From positions 1 through 53,260 of the forward strand of contig CBDCUL010000009.1 in assembly GCA_965222855.1 (NCBI GenBank): a stretch of DNA of 53,260 nucleotides. The letters run 5' to 3'. Origin of the DNA: JABABV01 sp965222855. Its GTDB lineage: Bacteria; Bacillota_I; Bacilli_A; Mycoplasmatales; JABABV01. The position numbers and the translations under genes are program-made. Below the pieces are notes generated by a model. It worked only from the letters and a program-made list of their open reading frames with translations. It had not been told where the DNA came from and searched no databases. Below are positions 44,873 to 53,260 of this stretch, piece by piece. Position 1 is the stretch's first letter; each line of letters starts with the position of its first letter.

Positions 44873-47800
44873 ATGACAAGTGACGAAAGTCAAATAGATG
44901 AGTTTATGTCTAAGCTGAAGCTACTGAAGTATAAAGCTAAGTTTGAAGAAGAAGGTCCTATGTCTGTTAAGAGTGTAGGAGATTTCAGTCGATTTCTTTC
45001 AGATCCAAATACACTTAAAGAAGTAGGAATGACTGTTTTTGAAATTAACAGATTTAAGAGACTTTGTAAAGAAACGATTGAGGTAGAGTTAATAGGTTTT
45101 AAAATGTTATATCGTTTGTTTCTTTTTTGGTTAATTTGATTATTTCAAATATTGTAACATTTTAATAAAAAAGAAATTCTTGATTTCAAGTCTATAATAA
45201 TTATAATACAGATATGATGAATTACTAAACTCAAATCCAGCTGATGATTATTTATAGTTTTACTAATAAAATTAAGGTTAAGTCTCTTAACTACAGCGAG
45301 GATATGTCCTCACTATATTAAACCGTGCTGTATTTGTACAGTGACATATAACGCTTTACTAACTAATCTAAAACAGTCGGTAACTATCTGTCTCCTAACG
45401 TTTGAGTGGGAGATCTAAAAATTTATTAACTGAGCCCACTACGAATCATGGAAAGTTCCGGTTAGGATAATCTGAAGGTGTATGTACAGGGTAAAACTAA
45501 TAGTATATTAATACTTTACATGGTTCGGGAGGTCAACAATTTTTTAGTATGCAAAACTGTGTTTTTAATTTTAATTTCTCAAGATATTAATATCCAGAAT
45601 TCTCAGTTTTTTAATATTGATTCCAAGGAGCTCATTTACTTTACCAGGCCTATGGCTCCGGCCCTGACTCAATGCTCATACTTGAATAGCTATAGCATTA
45701 AATTATTCTCTAATGGGTTGTCAATTACAGTTGACTCCGCTTAATCGGGATTCGGGACAATCGCTTTATCGGGATATATCTCCATGAACCAAAGTTTTCC
45801 GCCATCACACTAGGAGTTTTTCGGTTAATCATGACAACAGCTAAATTGGGACATGGACAAGTTTCCTAAACAAGTGTCTCTACACTGAATTTGTTTATCC
45901 ACTAGACAACTGATACTTCATTTTAGGAAAACACAGTGCTGTTAATGATATTTTTGGTTTTAATAGCATATTTAAAGGTGTTAATTATGGTATATTTAGC
46001 GATTGAAACGTACTTCAAACTAAACAATAATTCGGTAGACGTAAGCAACTACAGTTGGTTACGTCTACTACATATCGTAGTATTTTCACGATATTTGTAT
46101 GCTAATAAGCGATATATTGGATATAATGATATATTGGATTTAGTGGTATATTGGCAATAAATCCCGTGTCCGCACCATTATCTAAGGTATTCAGATGTTA
46201 ACAGCAAATAGGGTTTCAAACCATGTGTATAAGTTGTCTTTCCTCCATAATTTTTAGTCCTTTTTGAGGATAGAAAAAATATTTGCATAATTTTTTTCAG
46301 CAATGAAAATTTAAATATCTTAGTGAGCAAAAATCCGAAATATTGAAATTGCTGTTAACACCAAAAATTGCTTTTTGCTATTATACCCAAGCTGTTAACA
46401 GCCTCCTGTTTCCACCCCTGTCCATAATCCATCCGGGGTTTTGGTACTATTTCTTAATTAAAGCCACCTCTCTGATAGCGGCGGAACAGTTACTGTTAGA
46501 ACTCACCTATGATTCTATAAGTTTATAATATGGTAAGCGATTGCTCTATTATCAACAAAATTATTGTTGTTAACAGCTCAATGGAAATTTATATCAAAAT
46601 TGGCAAAGTGAAAACAAAAATGCCCCTCCGTAAAGAAAAATTTTTAACCATTAAAAATATAGCTATAATTTTCTCCAAACCTTAACAGACATTTAAGATG
46701 GAATAGTGCTATTAGTAGTAATCATCTAACCAAATAAGATCCTATCACTAGCAATTCACGAAATCTCCCCGTTGACTTCAAAAATTTTTCCATTGATCTA
46801 TCTAGATTTGACTTTAACAACCAAAAACATAATTGGTAGTTCTTCTCTTTCCTTAAGAGATTTTTTAATGATGGGTCCAGCCCTGAAGATCATGGATCTC
46901 CTGAGTATTTGTACTTTAAACTTAACTAACCTAATAGTATTAATGAATTGTTTGTAATATTCTATCCATCACACAGGAGTTAAAGAAGGAAGTGGATTCT
47001 AATTCCACGTTCCAATCAACACCTAAAGCTAAGGGAAATATCGAGGATAAGGATACCGTTCCTGTACCTTCTCTTCCTCCTAAAATACCTGTCAGTATCC
47101 AACTGAAACTAAGATTAAAAGTATTAACTCAAGAATTCATCATCGGAAAGTCAACATTCAATTTTACTGTTGATCTATCCCATCGGTACTACCAGTTAAT
47201 TTCTAGAATTCACAACCTTCTGTATAGAGAAATTAAGGAAATAAATTTTGAGAGTATTGAACTATATTCTGATACAGGTTACCCACTAGCTGTAAGTCCT
47301 TCTAAATATCTGCAACGAATATCTGAATGGAACTTAGAACAGAACACAATGTTGTATGTCTACCAGAAGAAGATATCTGTCGAGGGAATATCTTCCAAAA
47401 ATCGATATAAAGACAATTACTCAATCAATATAGCAATTGAGTCTACAGATATAATAGTCCGTGTTGTGCTATGTCATGTTAAACTATTTTGTTTCGATAT
47501 AAAGACAATACTATCCCTACAGCTCCATATACCTGTTGAAGTGATTGTACTAAAACTACTATATGTTGATAAACAAATAAAGGAAATTCCAAAAGACTCA
47601 TTCGAAGTAGAAATGAAGTTACTCATTAAAGAGGAAGTGTTGATATCTATTCAAATAATGGACCATTGGAATGATGAGAGTTATTTACGTGCTTTCAATA
47701 CTAATCTATACAAAAGCTGTGTACCACAGAGAAATGTTACTGATTGGGATTGTTTTAATTGCATACTTCTATATTTGGCCAAAGAACAGCTGAAAGAGAA

Positions 47801-49855
47801 CAGAGAAGACTTGTTTGCTAAGCTAGGCTTGCTCCGTAGAATATCCTGTTCCCCTCCCTTAGTATACTCTCTGTACAGACTCCTAACCGGTTGCATTATA
47901 TACCTGCCTCATCGCGTGGCTATAAATGAAGGGATAATCACTACTCTCTCATTCCTCATTCCCGACAGAAATCCTGAAATACACAACTTCTCAATTCTAT
48001 GGATGTATCTGGAACAGAATGCACTGCAGAAGCACAGTATCACTGAGGTATACCAGACACACTATATATCCAAACACACCAGAGAGAGACCCATGGACTC
48101 TGAGACCAAGAGACTCCTGCAAGCCTTCCCTCCCACAGAGGATACTATTATCACGTTGAGTGACTGTCCATCTGCGCATGAACCGTTTTCATACAGGAGA
48201 TTGTCCGAAATAGATTTTTCTCAAAGCCAAATCAACCAAAGATTCTCTATCAAACATCCAATTGAGTTATACAAAGAGTATCTAGCTTCAGGCATTGATT
48301 ATGGCCTGCTTATTCCTCCTACATGCGGCCTGAGTGGTTACAGTGTATTTCTTGGACCAACCAAAGGAAGGTATGGTTATTTTGAGTTCTATTATCCTCA
48401 TGAGGGTAAATCTACCTCGTGTAACCCTCATGATATAATAACTTCTGATCCTATACAGATAGAATTCCCTCATACTTACCCTAAATTGATGATTATCCTA
48501 GATATCAGTAGGGATATGAACTTAAGGTGTAGTGAGTATACAGCTGGAATAGCCTCGAATGAACCTAACTTATTACTAACTTCATTAGACATGGCTTTCA
48601 AGATAATTGAACTTTTAATAGATAACTTAATAGGAATAGGTAGCATATACCTGCTGGGTATTATTCTGATTTCAAATCATCATCATCATCATCATCAAAA
48701 ATTCACAAACGGTATTTATGTATTACAACCTCCTACCTTAGAGTATGTAAAACTCTGAAAATATTGAGAGAATTCGTCGATAAACATCCTCCTCTTCAAG
48801 ATAGATTCAAAAGATTACCACATGGCATAATTGTTAATGCATTATTTCATTTATTCGATAGTTTGGGTTCCAACACTATGGGTCATAAACTTCAAGTATA
48901 TCTCCTGACTAATCATATGTCTGATAAGAAACTATATGGTACCAAGATTTACTGGTTAACACCGAAATTCCGCCATTACAATATCATATTAAACACACTA
49001 ATACTATCTGAATACAAATCTCAGACATTGTATGAACTCAGTAAATCTACCAAAGGAAAGTATTTAGACCAGACCTGCATTACTCGACAAGGTTTTGGAT
49101 TCAGTGAAGAGAGAATTCCTTCTCACTACTTATTGGAGTATCTTTCTCTATTTGAAGACAATATGGATCCACTATGTCTTCGTGACAACTTTGAGAGTTA
49201 TAGCAGAATAACATCGATGTTCATTAAGTTACTCACAAACTCTGATTCTCTTATAGAAAGAGTACAGAGAGACAGAGATAGTTGTGTTAATCTATTCACA
49301 TCTAAGGTTATTCCAAATTTAATACAAATAATGAGACAGATATCCAACTATTCTAAGGGTCCAAATCCTTACTGCAAGCTATTCTCTATCAAAGACAATA
49401 TCCAACATTGGATCTGCATTATTCAGGGACCAGACAATACTCCTTATCAAAACTCAGTTCTTTTTTTGGAATTTCGTTTTGGAATTTATTATCCACAGAA
49501 ACCTCCAAAATTTCGTTTCCTTTCCTCCTACTACCATCCTAATATACGACTAACTGGGGAGGTGTGCCATCCAATCCTATTTGAGAATTACCATCCTGGT
49601 GTTAGTCTCAGAGAGATGTTGGACTCTATTTACGAAATGATCTGTTCTCCTATCTCTTCTCATGCTGTGAGGTATAAGGTTATGGAGATATTCTCATTCC
49701 ATAAAGATATATATATATGCCTTGTGGAGTTATTTCTGACTATTTACGAATTTAAGAGATCAGTCTCAGATTGCTTAAATGACTTTTGTGTTAAACCAAC
49801 TTCTGTCCCATCACTGGATAGAATGAAAGAGTATAATTACTGGTGGGAGCAGTAA
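44873..49855 (+). CDS. SAM / ubiquitin-like / vWA-like / UBC (E2) multidomain protein
   Basis: Exons 44873-45082, 46977-48742 and 48769-49855 join in frame to 1,021 codons. Exon 1 is a SAM domain (FMSKLKLLKYKAKFEEEG ... LKEVGMTVFEINRFKRL). Exon 2 has two ubiquitin-like folds (near residues 110-190 and 210-280), a helical region and a vWA-like start (LMIILDISRDM, a MIDAS-type DxSxD). Exon 3 completes that domain and ends in a UBC domain (WICIIQGPDNTPYQNSVLFL, YYPQKPPKFRF, HPNIRLTGEVCHPIL with the catalytic Cys). A ubiquitin-conjugating role is expected. Intron 2 is only 26 nt. Confidence 0.7.
45083..46976 (+). other. predicted first intron of the SAM-UBC gene
   Basis: Donor GAG|GTAGAG after the SAM exon and acceptor CACACAG|GAG; both are phase 0. 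Inside are a pogo-like terminus (45728-45750) and short frames without recognisable protein content. A separate SAM gene and an upstream-extended E2 gene remain possible. Confidence 0.5.
45728..45750 (+). repeat. pogo-like terminal sequence
   Basis: CAGTTGACTCCGCTTAATCG followed by GGA, close to the arm at 41925-41952. No transposase gene is attached; a second end was not located with confidence. Confidence 0.45.
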
Positions 49856-49957
49856 TTGTACAAGCTAAATTATTTTTTATTACAACAAATTCTTAAATTA
49901 GTATTATTGGTCTTGATAGATTTATGACAGTTGAGTTATTGTATTAACTAATTAGTG

Positions 49958-50161
49958 CTAATCCATTGTTTCTGTAACTCCTATCCTAGTTCCCTCTCTG
50001 AATTTAAGTGTAATCCCCGTTTCTCTTTCATTAGAGAATGTATTTATAAATAACTTTAAAATACTTGAGAGTTCAACTATATTCAGTTTCAAGTATTTGG
50101 TAATAAGTGATGTGATTGCGCCGCGCCAGCCATCATCCTGTATAAACCTAATGGTGTTCAA
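49958..50161 (-). CDS. possible terminal exon, unknown
   Basis: A 67-codon frame (FIQDDGWRGAITSLITKYLK, then FINTFSNERETGITLKFREG) with protein-like composition, tail-to-tail with the UBC gene. No family recognised, no splice site confirmed. The following 50,160-51,240 shows no gene. Confidence 0.25.
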   Translation of the reverse strand: MNTIRFIQDDGWRGAITSLITKYLKLNIVELSSILKLFINTFSNERETGITLKFREGTRIGVTETMD

Positions 50162-51242
50162 GAGGATACATGTGTAGTTGCTCGCTTGAGATATACGATA
50201 TAGTCATATTCTGTCCCGATATTAGTGCACAACTTGTGGAGATTTCTATGATGGGGAAGTGAAGGACGCTAGTGGTTGCAAATAATTATAAATTGGTGAG
50301 ATTAAGTGAGATTTTAATGCCACTACTTGGGTAAGGATGTTATACTTGCGCCTTTTTTAGGAACCATTGCATTTTCTAATTGGCACAGTACAAACTGTGA
50401 ACGGTTATTATCTGAACAGATCAAACAGTTCATTGAGGATCAGATTGTAAATCTGGTGTGATCTCTGGTGATTGCTCTAGCTAGGAGATTAGGAGATTTT
50501 TCAGAAACTATTTGTTTAATATCGATTTCTTGGATGATAGTTTAAATGTCTGATATCCTTAACTTCCACTGAAATTCGGATTTCTTCCTCCTCTCGAAAA
50601 GCTTTTGCCTTAAGAGAACGATAAATAGCAAGTTGGAATCGATAGATAATGTTAGTTCGGATAATGAAGGCTCGATAAAGTGAATTGTGTATTCATCGAA
50701 TGGAATCCAATTGAACTAAACTGTCAGGTATAGTAACAGAACTGAGTTTTTCTTTCAGATTTTCGAAATCCTATAATTTGTACTTCCCATTATCTGTAAT
50801 TTGTTCGGTAATGCTAACCGGAGCCTTATCGAATAATTTTGTTCTTTCATTTAATAAGTAAGGCAGTTAGGTAAGATGCAAGGGATAATATTTCTGAAAA
50901 TTTAGGCTTGAAACGTTAAATATATTGGATAGACGCATCAGCTTAATGTATTTCGTATACTAAAATCCTTTATACATACTATATACACTGATTTTAGGGC
51001 TAAAGCGCCTTCTCTATAAATTGCTCTTATCAACTCGTTAGCCAAGTCTTGGCACTTAGATAAACCAAAAAAAGAAGAATAAGGTTCGCCTTTGTAATTG
51101 CTCCTACAATTGGGTACAGAACAGGTATAAGAGAATGGACACAATCCAACAACTGATCGCCGAGTTAGGGGAGATAGTCCAGTGTGAGGTAGGAGACTTC
51201 TCTCAAGAAAGACCCGGTTCAAACTGCTGGAAAGAGAGGGAG

Positions 51243-52009
51243 AGGTCTTAATGAGTTGAATGCTAAAGGAATAACATTTGATGATACCAATGAACCAATG
51301 TACATAGCGGATTGTGAGAACAGTCGTGTACAAATAGTGTCCTTAAGAGGAGAGTTTGTGAGACTATTTGGAAATTATAAGCTCTTGTATGCATGGGGAG
51401 TAGCTGTGACTGGTCAATGCATATTTGTAACGTACACAGGTCATCATACAAAACTCCAATTCAGAAAGAAAGATTTCAAACTCTTCAACAGGATTGGAAC
51501 TCAGGAAAGAAAGAAGGACAGCTGAACGGGCCCTAGGGACTGTGTATAGAAACTAACAGAGAAGTGCTATTAGCAGATAGCTGGAATAACTCAGTCTTCT
51601 CAACTCCTAAAATTCAAGTCATGTCTTGGTATAGGAAACCTGCATTGCCCACAAGATGTTAAACTATCAGTAGATCGTGTCGTGGTACTAGATTATGATT
51701 CCAAATGTGTCCACTTCTTCTCTCGAGAAGGACACCTCCTCAGCTCCTGTGTCTTTCGAGGAAATTGAAGGGACTGTTTGATTACTATCTCTTCCTTATT
51801 TGGTTTAGACACAGCTGATAATATTATCATTAGCGACATTATAAATCACATCGTAGATATTTACAAAATTGGGACATCACATTCATACAATAGGAAGTGA
51901 AGGAGAGGGAAGAGGAGAGTTTTCCCGTCCCAATGGTGTTTGTATTTATAAATTAGGAACTATACTTGTAGTATCTGATAATCCTAACTATCCACTACAA
52001 TGTTACTAG
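51243..52009 (+). pseudogene. decayed NHL-repeat protein
   Basis: NHL blades in three frames: LNAKGITFDDTNEPMYIADC, then ENSRVQIVSLRGEFVRLFG; after a shift LCIETNREVLLADSWNNSV; then VDRVVVLDYDSKCVHFF; finally EGRGEFSRPNGVCIYKLGT. Frameshifts and an in-frame TAG separate them. The blade signature (xGhxxD...hhhADxxNxRhQhh) is clear. It is a relative of the propeller at 42,164-43,040. Confidence 0.65.
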
Positions 52010-52336
52010 ATATTGGCTATTTGTTATTGTTGTTATTATTTTATTTACTTAAAGGTTTGTATTAAAAAAGTGTAAACTCACATCTTGTGAAACGACTAAT
52101 TTCTAACAATCCGATTGACTCAATTTTAGTTATTAATAAAGAAATTCAAGAGCAGAATATTACAAATATAAAAACACCAAATTTACACAAAATATTGTAA
52201 AAACAATTATAAAAACAATGAAATAATATTAAACAGAAACAGCCCTTCGAATAATCGTTAAGAATGATTTGAACTTTGAAATTAATAATCTCTCCGGCTA
52301 CTATTCGAGGAAATACGGTCTTTACTCTAACTATAA

Positions 52337-52595
52337 CTATAGAGACAGATTCGTTCGGAAGATATTTAATTTATAAGCCATAAACACAAATATTATAAAA
52401 ACTAATATTTCTGTTCTGAATACGGCCAGTGTATTAAATGTTGGAAATTCATCGGTTGAGAAATACATATTTCTTTTGGCGCTTTTTTTCTTGACGCATC
52501 GTTGTTTTAAATATTTTCTCTAAAAAGCTTTGCTTATTTGTGTTTTCTTTAAATTCATATTTCAAGTTTGTTGTTGTTTGTCTAAGATCATCCAT
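52337..52595 (-). CDS. small tail-anchored membrane protein (frameshift at A7?)
   Basis: ATG 52595 opens MDDLRQTTTNLKYEFKENTN, basic and helical. After an A7 tract (about 52,483-52,489) another frame gives MYFSTDEFPTFNTLAVFRTE and a single hydrophobic helix (ILVFIIFVFMAY) to a stop at 52337. Together they make an 85-residue, one-helix protein. Family unknown. Confidence 0.35.
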
Positions 52596-53260
52596 TTTGA
52601 AATTAAATCAGTTTAACTATTGTATCTATTTATACTAAGTGGCAGCTAGGGGCTCGAGAGTCGAGATACTATGCACAGTTGCATATAGGCGTGTTAATAA
52701 TATAACAAAAACAAGTAAACACAGTCATTCAGCTATTATCGATGTTACTTTTATTCTCCCCTTCTAATTGCCACAATAAGTTTTCTCTGTTGTAGTCAAG
52801 ATAATCGGGGAAAGTGTATGGGAAATAATACACAGTAATGCCTATGGTTCTGTAGAAGTATTTCATAAGTTAATTTTAACATTATAATGAGTATAAAGTG
52901 TCTCAATTAATTGTGTCGTTTTAGTGACAGATTAAAATTGTGACGAAGAGAGAATGAGTGTAATACGAGATAATGAATATGGAACTAATTAAATTATCCA
53001 TATAATACCCTGTGGCATCATATAATTAGGCTGAGAATATGTATAATTCAGTTAATTATTAAATTCTGATTAGTTAAAATAATTGTGTCATACTCGCCTT
53101 CTTTAATTATGCAATAAATACGTAGACCTACAGTATACTCTCGTTAGTAGAACATGTTAATAGAAATTCCGGTTAATTGGGCCGTTCATAACGTAAATTC
53201 CCGAATTTTACTACCACCCTCCTTGTGTCACGCTTTTGATCATTTTTAATATAACAAAGG
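52596..53260. other. host sequence without recognisable gene
   Basis: AT-rich noncoding DNA; a weak pogo-like phrase (TTCCGGTTAATTGGGCC) near 53,168. The same applies to 52,010-52,336. Confidence 0.5.

Noticed and set aside
46992..48758. Independent gene starting with GTG at 46992
   Set aside because: The frame is open upstream to a good splice acceptor (46976), and GTG starts are unlikely in a eukaryote; an exon is the better reading.
50938..51451. Minus-strand frames over 50,938-51,451
   Set aside because: They lie antisense to clear NHL blades and have shadow-like composition.

Overview
The window is two unrelated genomes joined in one contig. Positions 1 to about 37,360 are a very AT-rich bacterial chromosome read with UGA = Trp. 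Almost every long gene is cut into pieces under the standard code and becomes continuous when TGA is read as tryptophan. With the lipoprotein signals, the fructose-family PTS permease and the ECF S components, this points to a Spiroplasma-like mollicute. From about 37,360 to the end the DNA is eukaryotic: TGG for Trp, GT-AG introns, FLYWCH/MULE transposase, RING, SAM, ubiquitin-like, UBC (E2) and NHL domains, a satellite-like tandem repeat and pogo-like terminal repeats. The host looks metazoan. The simplest explanation is a symbiont/host chimeric contig; integration of bacterial DNA in the host cannot be excluded.

Mollicute layout. 1-5.1 kb: secreted and surface proteins (a lipoprotein, an SGNH/GDSL esterase, a secreted peptide) among copies of a small three-helix membrane protein family that recurs at 18 and 33 kb. 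5.2-8.7 kb: two membrane-protein paralogs, one an internal-deletion derivative, plus two HNH nuclease genes, each tail-to-tail with a duplicated noncoding element, flanking a PemK/MazF-like toxin. 8.7-9.6 kb: a decayed Panacea (DUF4065) operon. 9.6-11.06 kb: a long gene-poor stretch holding one possible structured RNA. 11-17.8 kb: two ECF S components, then a GH38 mannosylglycerate hydrolase converging on a fructose-family PTS IIABC, together a likely mannosylglycerate uptake and cleavage module. 18.9-24.9 kb: three tandem paralogs of a 600-residue secreted protein with an HELGH-like motif that decays between copies. 25-30 kb: a defence island with an adenine methyltransferase, an HNH restriction enzyme broken at an A8 tract, and a decayed PHP-ATPase (TrlF-like) operon with a degenerate ImmA-like gene. 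30-33.4 kb: two tandem lipoproteins, one switched out of frame by one A in its signal peptide. 34.1-37.4 kb: three more Panacea genes, one with a membrane partner, one orphan and one with a HEPN-like partner.

Main system. Four Panacea-domain genes occur. Each overlaps, or once overlapped, the start codon of a different downstream partner by exactly 11 nt. Panacea is a known promiscuous antitoxin domain. The partners (two different membrane proteins, one RNxxxH-motif helical protein and one deleted ghost) look like swapped toxins behind a constant antitoxin.

Host layout. 37.36-38.4 kb: a minus-strand gene with two predicted introns, unknown product. 38.8-39.1 kb: a higher-order tandem repeat. 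39.4-40.8 kb: FLYWCH-MULE transposase abutting a RING finger. 42.2-44.5 kb: coiled-coil plus NHL-type propeller gene. 44.9-49.9 kb: a SAM / ubiquitin-like / vWA-like / UBC protein whose predicted exons join in frame through a 26-nt intron. 51.2-52.0 kb: a decayed NHL-repeat copy. Several host reading frames, and the bacterial TrlF-like gene, are broken mainly by single-base indels, so sequencing error and true decay both remain possible there.
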